64,000 nucleotides of DNA from Mesorhizobium sp. 1M-11 (GCF_001303895.1 NZ_LJSD01000011.1:620001-684000), one strand, 5' to 3'; positions 1 to 9,713 are shown, counted from the stretch's first letter. The notes: a model not told the origin generated them from the sequence alone. Translations and numbers: made by a program.

Positions 1-189
1 AGTCAATGCGCGATATTAGCAGAATGACGTCATGGGGATTGCGCATCAAACGAGCGGAACAAAATACCTCCACCCCGGTAAAATCCCATCATTTCATACA
101 AATATCAGTGAGTTATGCTCGATTCTCGATGGAAAACTTGTGCAAGGTCAGCCATACCAGAAATCGCTATCCGAAATTTTGAGGATCGC

Positions 190-219
190 TTGATAATTTT
201 ATGATCAAATGACTATGAT
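190..219 (+). promoter_or_regulatory. Putative promoter with inverted repeat upstream of lacI-type gene
   Basis: TTGATA (190-195) and TATGAT (214-219) are separated by 18 bases and fit a sigma-70-type promoter reading into the regulator at 283. The arms TTGAT (190-194) and ATCAA (204-208) form an inverted repeat inside the promoter, where autorepression by the downstream LacI-family protein would be possible. The rest of 1-282 holds no gene that I can support. Confidence 0.4.
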
Positions 220-282
220 GACCCGGCGGATCGGGCCGGCATATGCGGGGACAATCGTGAATTCGAGGCGAGGACCAGCGCT

Positions 283-1341
283 GTGAGCCAAAGCAACGGC
301 GGCGAGAAACGCCAGGGACGGCCGACGATGACAGACGTCGCCCGCATTGCGGGCGTGTCGCAGTCGAGCGTGTCGCTCGTGCTCAATCAGATGACGGGCG
401 CGCGCATCTCCCCGGAGACGAGACAACGTGTTCTCGAGGCGGCGAGGCAGGTAAGCTACCAGTTGCCTGGCATCCGAGGGGAGATTTCGCCCGATGTCGA
501 AGGAAGGACGATTGCCTACATCGTCGACGAGATTTCAACCAGCCCGCACCCCGTGGTCAGTTTCGACGGCGCGCGTGACTTCGCCTTCGAGCAGGACTTT
601 CTCGTTGCCGCCTATGTAACGCGCTCCAACCCTCAACTGGAGGCAGCGACCATCGAGGCGATCAAGCGCGACAAGTCGATTGTCGGCGTCATCTACTCCT
701 CGATCTTCACCAGGCGTGTCACTGTGCCCCCTGCCCTTCACGGAATTCCCACCGTCTTGCTGAACTGCTACGGCGAAGCGCGGCGCCACATCTCGATCCT
801 GCCGGGGGAAGTCGCCGGCGGTTTTGCCGCCACCGCCCACTTAACCGGTCTCGGGCATCGCCGCATCGGCTTCATCAATGGCGAACCGTGGATGGATGCT
901 TCCATCGATCGCCTCAAAGGATACCGGCAGGCGCTCGCCACCGCCGATGTTGCGTTCGACGAAACATTGGTTCGCAGCGGCGACTGGCTGCCGCTGACCG
1001 GCTACCATCATACGCGCGACCTGCTGTCGATCGACAATCCGCCGACGGCCATCTTCTGTGGCAACGACCTGATGGCGTTGGGCGCCTTGGAGGCCGCCAA
1101 CGAGATGGGGATCAAGGTTCCCGACGAACTCAGCATCATGGGTTATGACGACCAGGAACTCGCCCGCTACACCCATCCGCGCCTTTCGACGCTTGTCCTG
1201 GCTAACTACGAGATGGGACAACGAGCAACCGAGATGCTTATCGATATGGTGCTGCACAGAAAGCAATTCCGTCCGATGACGGTCAAGATCGACGGGCCGC
1301 TCGTGGTGAGGGAGACGACTGCTTCGCCAAGGTTGCGTTGA
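283..1341 (+). CDS. LacI-family transcriptional regulator
   Basis: Predicted 352-residue cytoplasmic DNA-binding repressor. The N-terminal helix-turn-helix is clear (MTDVARIAGVSQSSVSLVLN, about residues 16-35), followed by the hinge and a periplasmic-binding-protein-like sugar-sensing domain to the C-terminus (for example ..CGNDLMALGALEAANEMG.. and SIMGYDDQELARYTHPRLST). The start is the GTG at 283, preceded by GAGGCGAGGA; an ATG at 328 directly before the HTH is the alternative. It is the first gene of the window and stands alone, with about 200 bases before the response-regulator gene. The ligand cannot be read from sequence. An inverted repeat in its own promoter suggests autoregulation. 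Confidence 0.9.
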   Translation: MSQSNGGEKRQGRPTMTDVARIAGVSQSSVSLVLNQMTGARISPETRQRVLEAARQVSYQLPGIRGEISPDVEGRTIAYIVDEISTSPHPVVSFDGARDFAFEQDFLVAAYVTRSNPQLEAATIEAIKRDKSIVGVIYSSIFTRRVTVPPALHGIPTVLLNCYGEARRHISILPGEVAGGFAATAHLTGLGHRRIGFINGEPWMDASIDRLKGYRQALATADVAFDETLVRSGDWLPLTGYHHTRDLLSIDNPPTAIFCGNDLMALGALEAANEMGIKVPDELSIMGYDDQELARYTHPRLSTLVLANYEMGQRATEMLIDMVLHRKQFRPMTVKIDGPLVVRETTASPRLR

Positions 1342-1409
1342 GATTCTGTCCAGAGAGGCCTGCGATAATCAGCTCTCGACATGTTCCAATCGAACCGTCT
1401 GGCATCACC

Positions 1410-1427
1410 CTAGTGCAAATGCACTAG
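1410..1427. promoter_or_regulatory. 18-bp palindrome, candidate operator
   Basis: CTAGTGCAAATGCACTAG has perfect 8-base arms around a central AA. It lies 123 bases before the response-regulator start at 1550. One half-site, TGCACTAG, recurs at the start of the autotransporter gene (9696-9713). LuxR-type response regulators usually bind inverted repeats, so this may be the site of the adjacent regulator; that link is inference. Confidence 0.45.
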
Positions 1428-1463
1428 CCCAAGAGGGGGTATCCTAGGGGTAACCCATGTTGT

Positions 1464-1479
1464 TTGACCATTTGGTCAA
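1464..1479. promoter_or_regulatory. 16-bp inverted repeat upstream of response regulator
   Basis: TTGACCATTTGGTCAA has perfect 7-base arms around TT. It lies 70 bases upstream of the ATG at 1550, between the 18-bp palindrome and the gene. TTGACC could double as a -35 element, but no well-spaced -10 is convincing. It is a candidate operator, distinct in sequence from the 1410-1427 palindrome. Confidence 0.35.
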
Positions 1480-1549
1480 TGCTAAATAGCGCCGATGCAA
1501 AACCGAGCTTGATTTGCCCCCGAAAGCCGACCTGCAACAAGGGGGAAGC

Positions 1550-2188
1550 ATGCAAAAAGACCTGATCATCGTTGCCGACGACCATCCCGTTTTCCGGGAA
1601 GGCCTGCGCCGTGTGGTGCAGACGGTCGAGACAGATGCGGACATCGTCGAAGCGGAGACGATGGAAGAGGTTCTGGCCGCCGCACGCTCGGGACGCCAGC
1701 CCAAACTCTTCATCATGGATTTGCTGTTTCCCGGTCTCGTCGCAGAACGCTCGCTTGCCGAGCTGCGCCAGGAGTTCCAGCGTTCATCGATCATGGTGGT
1801 ATCGATGGTCGATGATCGCCGCACTGTCGACATGGTGATGGCCGGCGGGGTCGACGGTTTCGTCTCCAAATCCGTTCCGCCGAGCGAGTTGATGGAAGCA
1901 ATCGTGGCCGTGCGCGACGGCGACTATGTGATCAAGCTCAAATCATCAGACCGGGTATCCTACCCCACCGAAGACGCCGACATCCTGAACAGCCTGACGA
2001 CGCGCCAGCGTGAAGTGCTGCGACTGCTCGCCGACGGCAAATCCAACAAGGAAATCGGGCGTACGCTCGACATTTCGCACTACACCGTGCGCATCCATGT
2101 CTCGGCGCTGTTGCGTGTGCTCAATGTCGGCTCGCGCTCGGCGGCAGCGGTCAAGGCGCTCAACGCAGGCTGGGTCGACCGGATCTGA
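1550..2188 (+). CDS. LuxR/NarL-type two-component response regulator
   Basis: A 212-residue response regulator. The receiver domain (about 1-125) has the acidic pair D10/D11 (VADDHP) and the phosphoacceptor D57 (FIMDLLF). The C-terminal LuxR HTH (about 148-205) is typical ([20 protein letters not shown]). I chose the ATG at 1550 because AAGGGGGAAG sits directly before it; an in-frame TTG at 1514 has no such signal. The gene is tail-to-tail with two hybrid histidine kinases on the opposite strand (8 bases between stops), which are its probable phosphodonors. Two palindromes precede it. Targets are unknown; the autotransporter gene is a candidate through a shared half-site. Confidence 0.92.
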   Translation: MQKDLIIVADDHPVFREGLRRVVQTVETDADIVEAETMEEVLAAARSGRQPKLFIMDLLFPGLVAERSLAELRQEFQRSSIMVVSMVDDRRTVDMVMAGGVDGFVSKSVPPSELMEAIVAVRDGDYVIKLKSSDRVSYPTEDADILNSLTTRQREVLRLLADGKSNKEIGRTLDISHYTVRIHVSALLRVLNVGSRSAAAVKALNAGWVDRI

Positions 2189-2196
2189 GCAGCCGC

Positions 2197-3903
2197 TCAG
2201 GCGCGTTGCTGCGGAGCCATGGTTCGTTGCGTGGTACGTCCCAATGCGAGCGCGATCATCGTCGAGCGCAGTTCCGAGGGGCGGACAGGCTTGGACAGGA
2301 TCGGAATATCCTGCTGTCCCAGTTCCTCGCGCACTCGGTTCTCGTCATGGCCGGTCATGACGATGGCTGGGATGTCGCGGCCAGCCTGCCGGCGGACCTC
2401 CGCGATGAAATCCGCACCGACGATGCCGCCGCCGAGATCGAAGTCAGTGACGACGAGATCGCATGGCGCGACCGACAGTTCCGTACCCGCTTCGGCCTGC
2501 ACCATGCAGCCCCATTTCTCCAGAAGCGAGGCGGTCGCCAGTAGCACGTCCTCGTCGTCCTCGACCAGCAGCACCCGCAGGCCTTCGAGCGGCGAGGAGA
2601 AACGCTCCGGCGCGATCTTTTTTGTCCGCCCCGGTGCCGATACCGCAGGCAGGCCGGCGATGCGCACGCTGGTGCCGCGGCCCCGGACAGAACGGATCGA
2701 AACCCGCAGCGACATCAGATGGGCCAGCCGCTTGACGATCGAGAGACCGAGGCCGACACCTTCGACATCCCTGTCGCCGCGCTCGCGCACCTGGTAGAAT
2801 TCGTCGAACAGCTTCGGCAGATGCTCCTCGGCGATGCCTTCGCCGCGATCGTGGATCTCGATCGACAGGCCGTAGCGATGGCGGCGACAGCCGATCAGCA
2901 CCTCGCTGCCCGGCGCGTATTTCAGCGCATTGGACACGATGTTCTGCAGGATGGTGGTGAGAAGGGCGGCATCGATGCGCACATGATGTTTGGTGCGCAC
3001 CACTTTGAAGGTCGTCTGCGACCACTGTGCCCGGCTGGCGTTCTGGGTCAGCACTTCGTCGATGACATCCTGCACCGAAACCACTTCGAAATGCGGCGTC
3101 ACCTTGCCGCTGTCCAGCGTCGAAATGTCGAGCAGCGAGCGGAACAGGCCTGACACCGAATGCAGGGAGCGGTCGATGTTTTCGACCATCTGCTTCTGCT
3201 CGCGATCGAGCCCGGTATCACGCAGGCAGGCTGTGAACAGGCTGATGGCGTGGATCGGCTGGCGCAGATCATGGCTGGCCTGCGCCAGGAAACGCGACTT
3301 GGCGAGGTTCGCCTCATGCGCGGCGTCGTAGGCCTCGTAGACCCTCTGCAGCAGTGCGTAGATATAGGCCGGCACCAGGATGGTGGTCATTACCAGCGTC
3401 AGCGCGACATATGGGTTCTCGCGCCAGTAGACGTTGAGATAGCACGACAGAGCGATCGTCACCAACGCCATCGCCGTGGCAAGGAGCAGGTAGCGCGGTC
3501 CGAAACGGAGCCCGTTTCCGACCGTAACCCAAAGCAATGCCGCGTAGAGCGGAAGCAAGGCTGCGCCGCCGATCGACATCGCCGAGCAGAATGCGAGGTA
3601 GTCACAAGCCATCGAAACCAGTCGCCGTGGCTTATAGACCACCGACTTGGCAACCACCCACCACAGCAACAGCCACGAAAACGGAACATAGGCGAAATAA
3701 TAGGCGGCGAAGCCATTGGCATAGGATGTTGCCGCATTGTCGAGCCAGGCGACAATCCAGATGTAGATCGCCAGGATCGGAACAAGCACTATCCGCACGA
3801 TCGCCTGGGAGCGCTCGGCCTCGTAATTCTCGTGTTCCCTGGCTTCGAAAGTGCCTGCCATCTTAACGGGAAAAAACCTAGGACGATCGCGTCGCTTGAA
3901 CAT
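2197..3903 (-). CDS. Hybrid sensor histidine kinase/response regulator (copy 1)
   Basis: A 568-residue inner-membrane hybrid kinase. The N-terminal third carries several hydrophobic segments with little periplasmic loop, then a HisKA box with phosphoacceptor His (ASHDLRQPIHAIS, about residue 211), N-box (NIVSNALKYAP), G-boxes (DRGEG, GVGLGLSIVKRL) and a C-terminal receiver (LLVEDDEDV, LVVTDFDLGG, MTGHDENRV, LSKPVRP). The start is placed at 3903 because GGAGGGGG precedes this ATG; the ATG at 3915 would include the ribosome site in the coding region. It lies 82 bases downstream of its paralogue at 3986-5671 on the same strand, probably in one transcript. The absence of a large sensor domain suggests it senses through the membrane segments or a partner. 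Confidence 0.9.
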   Translation of the reverse strand: MFKRRDRPRFFPVKMAGTFEAREHENYEAERSQAIVRIVLVPILAIYIWIVAWLDNAATSYANGFAAYYFAYVPFSWLLLWWVVAKSVVYKPRRLVSMACDYLAFCSAMSIGGAALLPLYAALLWVTVGNGLRFGPRYLLLATAMALVTIALSCYLNVYWRENPYVALTLVMTTILVPAYIYALLQRVYEAYDAAHEANLAKSRFLAQASHDLRQPIHAISLFTACLRDTGLDREQKQMVENIDRSLHSVSGLFRSLLDISTLDSGKVTPHFEVVSVQDVIDEVLTQNASRAQWSQTTFKVVRTKHHVRIDAALLTTILQNIVSNALKYAPGSEVLIGCRRHRYGLSIEIHDRGEGIAEEHLPKLFDEFYQVRERGDRDVEGVGLGLSIVKRLAHLMSLRVSIRSVRGRGTSVRIAGLPAVSAPGRTKKIAPERFSSPLEGLRVLLVEDDEDVLLATASLLEKWGCMVQAEAGTELSVAPCDLVVTDFDLGGGIVGADFIAEVRRQAGRDIPAIVMTGHDENRVREELGQQDIPILSKPVRPSELRSTMIALALGRTTQRTMAPQQRA

Positions 3904-3985
3904 CGCCCCCTCCATGGGCCGTGTGTGGCATCGGCATTCCCCCTACACCGACGCCGTCCTCCTGTGAACTCGCCGACATCCGCAG

Positions 3986-5671
3986 TCAGTGCAAACTCGC
4001 ACCGGCCTGCCTGACCAGTCGATCGATCTTTAGTTTCTCCGCCGTCATCATCGAACGAAGCTCGGCTGGGCGGATCGGTTTCGCCAGGATCGCGATCTCG
4101 GGATCGCCGAGATCATCTTTCACCCTGTTCTCGTCGTGACCGGTCATGACGATCGCCGGCACCTTGCGTTTCAACAGGCTCCGGACGCGAGCTATACAAT
4201 CGACGCCCGTTGCTTTCGCGCCAAGATCGAAGTCGGTCACGATCAGGTCACACTCGGCCACTTGGTCGGGGATCGTCAGCTGAATCTCGACAACGCAGCC
4301 CCACCGCCGTAACAAGGTGGCGGTGGCCTGCAAAACATCCTCGTCGTCCTCGACCAGCAGGACACGAAGGCCTTCGATCGCCGGTCTCGGTCCCTCCTTT
4401 TTCGATTTCACCGTAGTCGCCTGCGATGCGACCTGCAGACCCTCGATGATGACTGCCGTACCCCGGCCCGGCACGGAGCGTAGATAGGCCGACAGGCCCA
4501 TCAGCCGCGTCAGCCGCTTGACGATCGGCAGTCCGAGACCGACCCCATCGACGTCGCGGTCGCCTCGCTCGCGAACCTGGTAGAACTCGTCGAACACTTT
4601 CGGCAGGTGATGCGCGGCAATGCCGTTGCCGCGATCATAGACCTCAATGGCCAGCTGTCCCTGGCGACGACGACAACCGATCAGAACGGGGTGACCCGGT
4701 GCATATTTCAGGACATTGGAGATGACGTTCTGCAGGATGGTCGTCATCAACGTGGCATCGATGATGACATGGGCTCGCGTCGGAACCGCCCGCAATTCGA
4801 CACCAGCCCATTGCGCAGCTTCGGAATTCTGCCGGACGATGTCCTCGAAAAGATCCTTCACCGCAACCGGCTCGAAAACCGGCGTCACCTTGCCGCTGTC
4901 CAGAGTGGAGATGTCGAGCAGGGAACGGAACAGGCGCGATACGCTCTGCAGCGAGCGATCGACATTCTCGACCATCTGGCGTTGCTCGCGGTCGAGCCTG
5001 GTATCCTTGAGGCAGGCCGTGAACAGGCTGATGGCGTGGATCGGCTGGCGTAGATCGTGGCTTGCCTGCGCCAGGAAACGCGACTTCGCGACATTGGCCT
5101 CACGCGCGGTATTGAAAGCTGCGTAGACACGCTCGAGCAGGTTGTAGGCATAGGCAGGAACGAGAAGCGTGGTGAGGAGAAGGGTGATCGTCACATAAGG
5201 GTTCTCGCGCCAGAACGGGTTGAGATAGGCGGTTACCAGAATGCTCAGGAGCGCCATGCAGGTGGAAGCGATCAGGTAACGCGAGCCGAAGCGCAGGCCG
5301 TAGCCCACGGTCACCCACAACAAGGGAGCGTAAGCGGGCAGCAGCGCAGCCCCGCCAAAGGTCATGATGCCGCCGACAGCGATGTAGTCGCTGACCATCG
5401 AAATCGCCCGCCGAAGCAGGTTCTCCCCAGGCCGCTTCACGATCCAGAACAGGATCGACGCCGAGACAAGGATGTAGGACGAGAATGACAGGATCGTCTG
5501 GGTCGTGCTGAACGCCGTATCGCCTCTCGACGAGAAGACACTCAGCATACCGACCGTGAACAGCGTCGCGGCACCGAGACGAAAGGTCGCCTGCGCCCGT
5601 TCAGCATCAGTCGGCCTATCGTTCCGAGTAACGAAAAGGTCAGCGAATTTTGTGCGCAAGCCACCAGGCAT
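3986..5671 (-). CDS. Hybrid sensor histidine kinase/response regulator (copy 2)
   Basis: A 561-residue paralogue of the downstream kinase with the same order: hydrophobic N-terminal region, HisKA (ASHDLRQPIHAIS, His about residue 205), HATPase (NVISNVLKYAP, DRGNG, GVGLGLPIVKRL) and a C-terminal receiver (LLVEDDEDV, LIVTDFDLGA, MTGHDENRV, LAKPIRP). The region of the phosphoacceptor is identical over SHDLRQPIHAISLFTACL in both copies, while the N-termini differ. I prefer the ATG at 5671, with GGGAAG upstream; an in-frame ATG at 5758 adds 29 residues that have no counterpart in copy 1. Likely first gene of a two-kinase transcript. Signal unknown. Confidence 0.88.
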   Translation of the reverse strand: MPGGLRTKFADLFVTRNDRPTDAERAQATFRLGAATLFTVGMLSVFSSRGDTAFSTTQTILSFSSYILVSASILFWIVKRPGENLLRRAISMVSDYIAVGGIMTFGGAALLPAYAPLLWVTVGYGLRFGSRYLIASTCMALLSILVTAYLNPFWRENPYVTITLLLTTLLVPAYAYNLLERVYAAFNTAREANVAKSRFLAQASHDLRQPIHAISLFTACLKDTRLDREQRQMVENVDRSLQSVSRLFRSLLDISTLDSGKVTPVFEPVAVKDLFEDIVRQNSEAAQWAGVELRAVPTRAHVIIDATLMTTILQNVISNVLKYAPGHPVLIGCRRRQGQLAIEVYDRGNGIAAHHLPKVFDEFYQVRERGDRDVDGVGLGLPIVKRLTRLMGLSAYLRSVPGRGTAVIIEGLQVASQATTVKSKKEGPRPAIEGLRVLLVEDDEDVLQATATLLRRWGCVVEIQLTIPDQVAECDLIVTDFDLGAKATGVDCIARVRSLLKRKVPAIVMTGHDENRVKDDLGDPEIAILAKPIRPAELRSMMTAEKLKIDRLVRQAGASLH

Positions 5672-5781
5672 GATGTGCTTCCCGATCAGGAGCAGAAGCT
5701 GATCGCCTGGGGCTCGACAATCAGGGCATTTCGAATGCCGCCACTGAACCAGCGACATTCCTGTATGCGAAAGGCAGGGTC

Positions 5782-5819
5782 AGGGCATTTGCGTTCTTCG
5801 CGGAACGCGGCATTGCCCT
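5782..5819. terminator. Imperfect hairpin between ialB-like gene and kinase gene
   Basis: AGGGCA (5782-5787) pairs with TGCCCT (5814-5819), and inner arms GCGTTC and GAACGC surround TTCGCG. It lies downstream of the minus-strand IalB gene, but its minus-strand flank lacks a T-run, so termination is uncertain. The 11-mer TCAGGGCATTT occurs twice here (5721-5731 and 5780-5790). Confidence 0.3.
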
Positions 5820-5896
5820 AACTCTTTGTTTTTACGCAATTCCAGACGAAAAAAATCGTTACACGCTTTTCCTGGAGTCGCGCCAGCCTCCCTTGG

Positions 5897-6436
5897 TTAT
5901 TTCCCCAATTGCATTGTTCTTTCGAGGGCCTGGTTGAAGCCCTTGAGCGAGATCGAGAAGGCGACGTCCTTTTCCGTGTCGGAAGCAAAGGCACCAAGCC
6001 TGAGCGCGGTGCCGGTCTTCAGCGCGGCGGTGGTCGCTGGCGTGAAGGTGAGCCTGACGATGCAGCCGCCCGGCAGGCAGGTGCGGAAACGCGACGGCTT
6101 GCCAGGTGGTGTGTCGTCGACCGAGAACGTCACGCCCTTGTCGAGATTGAGTCCGAACGGCATCACAAGGACGCCCTTCAGGCCGCCGTCGTCGGCCGGC
6201 GAAAGCTCGACGGTGAGCACACGCTGGCCGTTCTGGCTGACCTGTCCCTGCGAGAAGGCGCACTGCTTCTTGTTTTCGGCCGCCGCCACGCAGGCGACCC
6301 GCCAGTCGTCATAGGTTTCCGACAGCGACGACGGACCGCCGGCAGCGCCGGCGGCTGATTGCTGTTCCTGTGCAGAAGCACCAGACGCGGCAGCCAGTAA
6401 GGCCGCCGCGCCGAAAAGCAGTCTCATTGCTGGCAT
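5897..6436 (-). CDS. Invasion-associated locus B (IalB) family protein
   Basis: A 179-residue exported protein. A signal peptide is visible (MRLLFGAAALLAAASGASAQ after three residues), followed by the IalB-type domain with the WRVAC start, a Cys pair (..RVACVAA.. and ..KKQCAFSQ..) and TCLPGGC in the middle. IalB-family proteins are periplasmic or envelope proteins named from Bartonella; their biochemical role is not settled. Its ATG shares one base with the stop codon of the autotransporter gene (TGATG), so translation is probably coupled and the two products are made together. A second ATG at 6427 is possible. Confidence 0.85.
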   Translation of the reverse strand: MPAMRLLFGAAALLAAASGASAQEQQSAAGAAGGPSSLSETYDDWRVACVAAAENKKQCAFSQGQVSQNGQRVLTVELSPADDGGLKGVLVMPFGLNLDKGVTFSVDDTPPGKPSRFRTCLPGGCIVRLTFTPATTAALKTGTALRLGAFASDTEKDVAFSISLKGFNQALERTMQLGK

Positions 6437-9400
6437 CAGAAGCGAATGCCAAGCCTTGCGTCGACGCCATTGGTCGACGACCCCGAGCCGAACTCGCCAT
6501 TATAGGAGATACCGATCGTGGCGTTGTCGGTCACCTTCATGTCGAGACCGGTCTGCAGCACAAAGGTGTTCTTGGCGATCGGCACACCGGCCACCGTGAA
6601 CAGGCTGGAGCCGGCAAAGCCGACCTTGGTGAACGGCGTGGTGTCGCCGAAGGCATGCTTCCAGCCGACCGTGCCGTTGGCCGATGCAGCGACCGAGCCC
6701 AGCATGAAGTCGGTCGAGGCACGAAGACCGAGCGTGGTGAAGGTGGTGTTGGTCGTCTGCGCCTCGGCGCTGAGCGCCGCAGCACCGCCCTTTTCGGTGA
6801 AGCCGTCCGTGTGCAGGCTGACATGGGCGAGGTTCACGAAAGGCTCGAAGGCGGCACCTGCCGCATCGAGGCGATAGCCCAGTTCACCGAAGGCCTGAAA
6901 GGCGCCGGCATCGTAGTCAGCCGACAGGCCGTCGTTAAAGCCGCGGAAGGAGACGGTGCGGCCGGTCTCGATGTTGCTCCAGGTGTAGGACAGCCCGGTG
7001 CGCAGCGCCAGGGCACCCCAGCGTGTACCGCCGTAGAGACCAAGGTGATAGTTATCGCTGTCGCCGGACGACGAGCGGTCCTTGGCATCGAAGGAGGTGC
7101 GGCTGTAGCCGGCCAGCACACCAACGCGCCAGGCTTCCGCGAACTCGGTATCGATACCGGTAACGAAGCCGCCGGTTGACTGCTTCATTCGAGACGCGTT
7201 GCCGTCACCGTCGAGGCTGCTCCAGGCACCGAACACCTGTCCCCAGGCCGCAGTTTTGGCGGTGGTGGCGGCTTCGATGTCCTTGCCGTCAGGGCCATAA
7301 GCCATCACCGGCAGGGGCGCTGCCGCGACATCACCGAAGGCCGCACGAACGCGATCGTTGGCAAGATTGCGCACGTATTGCGATGAGTTGATCAGTGCAG
7401 TCGAACCGGAAGCATGCACCTCGCCCGACAGTTGTTCGAAGGCCGCACGCCCGTCAGCAGCATTGAGCGGCAGCAGCGCATTGTAGAGTGCATGCCCCGC
7501 GCCACCGTCCTGCGGCAGCGAGTTCAACGCGACCGCGGTTTCGTACTGATTATGTGTCTCAGTCACGTCGTCGAACGGACCACTCACATTCGGGCCAGGG
7601 CGCGAAGGCGTGCCGGGATTACCTGGGTTACCCGGATTTCCAGGGTTGCCCGGTTCACCGGGGTTACCCGGCTCACCCGGATTTCCTGGTTCGCCCGGAT
7701 TGCCGGTGTCCTTTACCTTGATCTTCAGGTCGACCTGATTGGTCTGCTGGTCCAAAGAAACATCGAGGAATGCCGACTGCGAAATCGCCTGCGCAAACTG
7801 ACCAGTGATGCCGCCCGCCGCCGTCAGGATCGTGTAGGCCTGCCCGGTCTGATAGTTCGCTGCAGCGTCCAACGCGGTCACGTTGACGTTGACGTTGTCC
7901 CCGATTCCGACAATCCCGTTTTGGTTCACGGCTTCGACGACAATCTTGTCGCTCGCGCCGTTGCCTGCGATGTCCACGTTGTAGATCGAACCGGGATAGA
8001 AGGTCAGGTCGCCCTTGACCGTAATGGTGCCGATGCGATTATCGGATGTTCCGGGCGTGATCACGCCACCATTGATATCGGTCGAGCCGACTGTACCCCA
8101 GCCTTCAAGCCGGCCCTTGGCGTTCACATCAACCACGCTGGAATAATAGCTGTTGTTCGCAACGAGCTGGCCGGTCGCACCGCCAAGAACCAGCGTACCG
8201 TTGTTGACCCTGAAGCTCGTTCGGGTTGGAGAGAGCGTGTCCGGATCGGACGCGGCCGTGCCCAGGTCGCCCTTCAAGACCAGCTTTGCGCCATCGCCAT
8301 CGACCACAACACCGCCACCCAAGCTGCCGGCGGTGGAATAGAACTTCGTCAGGTCACCCGACAGGATGGTCTCGCCAGCCAATGCGGTGATGATGCCGTC
8401 ACCGACCAGGGCATTCTCAAGCGTATAGGCGGTGCTGCCAGAACCCGTATGGTTGAAGCTCAAATGCCCCTCATTCTGCGTCGACCCGAACGTTATGACA
8501 GCTTCCTTGTTGATGCTGCCTGCCGCCTCGGCGGCAAGCGCCTTCGGCTCATCGAAGACGTCCGACATGTCGATCTTGCCGCCAATGGTCAGGTAACCAT
8601 TTTCGCCGGTCAGCTTAATGCCGTTGGCGACGTTCAGCTTGGCGCCGTTCGCAACTGAAAGATTGCCGTCTTCAATGGTCAATTTGTCGGTGACGTTGAA
8701 CGACGATTTTTCGCCGGTAAGAAAAAGCATGTTCTCCGCGACGATTGAATTACCAATTTCTGCGGTCGAGGTTGTAACAACGCCACCACTCTCGATGGTC
8801 ATGTCGCCGCCCAGCTTGAAGTTGCCGGCATTGACCCATTTCGAGCCCTCGCCGGTGACAAGCACCTTCGTACCGGGGGTATCGCTGAAATCACCCGCGG
8901 TCTCTACATCGATGGAGGTAATGGAACCTCCGTCCTTGATGGTAACCGTAGAACTGCTCGTGCTGCTGAGACCTGTGATGAGAGTGAGCTTGTCAGTGTT
9001 CAGCAGCGATCCCGGGCCCGTGACCGTCAGTGTCCCCTTGGATTCCTGCCCATCCCCGACATAGGTATACTTGGCGTCTACACCGCCCCCAGCTTCGACG
9101 ATGAGGGTGCCATCGCCACCCGTGACACACATAGCAGAATAGCCGTTACAACCACCGCCAACCGTAAGTGTGTTGCCCAGGATGTTGTTGGTACGCGCGA
9201 CATCCAGTCGGGATCCAAGGCCACTCACGGTAACGGTGGCTTGAGAGCCGCCAATGCCAGCGATGATCGCACGACCTGCAACAAGGGTCTCCGCACCATC
9301 GCCAATCGTGACGGTTGTCCCTTTGTTGTTCAAGCCGATGATCAAGTCTTCATCGAAAGCCTGATCCAGGTTCCAGGAATGAGACGCACCATCGTCGAGG

Positions 9401-9696
9401 GTAAAATCTGCGGCAAAGGCCAAGGTTGTGGTCAGCCCCACTCCCAATGCGGCAGACAGAGCAATTGAGGCAATACCTACTCCGCCGCTGCCCAATACCG
9501 TGGAAGCCAGGAGAATTTTGGTCCAGCGCGCTGCGCCTGATTTTCCGATCGTATTTCCGATCAATACACGTCCCTCATTAAGTGCAAAGCGTTCGTCGCC
9601 GAACAATGAAACATGACCGTCGAAGCCCGCCCGCCCGACGACCACACTTGAAACCGCAACGGCGCGATCTAGCCTTTTGAGGGTTGTGGCGGCCAT
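6436..9696 (-). CDS. Autotransporter adhesin-like protein with collagen-like linker
   Basis: About 1086 residues. A long N-terminal targeting region ends near [17 protein letters not shown]. The passenger (to about residue 660) is built of T-x-V/G-rich beta-helix-type repeats ([31 protein letters not shown]). Then comes a run of eleven G-x-P triplets (7606-7704, GNPGEPGNP type) and a proline-rich hinge, and finally an autotransporter beta-barrel of about 270 residues ending in the typical C-terminal aromatic (LGIRF). Type V secretion would export the passenger through the barrel. Starts GTG 9702 and ATG 9696 are both possible; neither has a good ribosome site, and an 18-bp near-palindrome overlaps the start. 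It is coupled to the IalB gene by a one-base overlap. The passenger's ligand is unknown. Confidence 0.88.
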   Translation of the reverse strand: MAATTLKRLDRAVAVSSVVVGRAGFDGHVSLFGDERFALNEGRVLIGNTIGKSGAARWTKILLASTVLGSGGVGIASIALSAALGVGLTTTLAFAADFTLDDGASHSWNLDQAFDEDLIIGLNNKGTTVTIGDGAETLVAGRAIIAGIGGSQATVTVSGLGSRLDVARTNNILGNTLTVGGGCNGYSAMCVTGGDGTLIVEAGGGVDAKYTYVGDGQESKGTLTVTGPGSLLNTDKLTLITGLSSTSSSTVTIKDGGSITSIDVETAGDFSDTPGTKVLVTGEGSKWVNAGNFKLGGDMTIESGGVVTTSTAEIGNSIVAENMLFLTGEKSSFNVTDKLTIEDGNLSVANGAKLNVANGIKLTGENGYLTIGGKIDMSDVFDEPKALAAEAAGSINKEAVITFGSTQNEGHLSFNHTGSGSTAYTLENALVGDGIITALAGETILSGDLTKFYSTAGSLGGGVVVDGDGAKLVLKGDLGTAASDPDTLSPTRTSFRVNNGTLVLGGATGQLVANNSYYSSVVDVNAKGRLEGWGTVGSTDINGGVITPGTSDNRIGTITVKGDLTFYPGSIYNVDIAGNGASDKIVVEAVNQNGIVGIGDNVNVNVTALDAAANYQTGQAYTILTAAGGITGQFAQAISQSAFLDVSLDQQTNQVDLKIKVKDTGNPGEPGNPGEPGNPGEPGNPGNPGNPGNPGTPSRPGPNVSGPFDDVTETHNQYETAVALNSLPQDGGAGHALYNALLPLNAADGRAAFEQLSGEVHASGSTALINSSQYVRNLANDRVRAAFGDVAAAPLPVMAYGPDGKDIEAATTAKTAAWGQVFGAWSSLDGDGNASRMKQSTGGFVTGIDTEFAEAWRVGVLAGYSRTSFDAKDRSSSGDSDNYHLGLYGGTRWGALALRTGLSYTWSNIETGRTVSFRGFNDGLSADYDAGAFQAFGELGYRLDAAGAAFEPFVNLAHVSLHTDGFTEKGGAAALSAEAQTTNTTFTTLGLRASTDFMLGSVAASANGTVGWKHAFGDTTPFTKVGFAGSSLFTVAGVPIAKNTFVLQTGLDMKVTDNATIGISYNGEFGSGSSTNGVDARLGIRF
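7606..7704 (-). repeat. Nine-base tandem repeat encoding a collagen-like G-x-P tract
   Basis: Eleven in-frame nine-base units encode GNP, GEP or GTP triplets. The tract separates the autotransporter passenger from its barrel and could act as an extended stalk. Unit number may vary between strains by slippage. Confidence 0.85.
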
Positions 9697-9713
9697 TAGC
9701 ACACATGCACTAG
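9696..9713. promoter_or_regulatory. Near-palindrome overlapping the autotransporter start
   Basis: TTAGCACACATGCACTAG overlaps the ATG at 9696. Its half TGCACTAG is identical to half of the palindrome at 1410-1427, and the other half matches at 5 of 8 positions. It may be a second site for the neighbouring response regulator. Confidence 0.35.
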
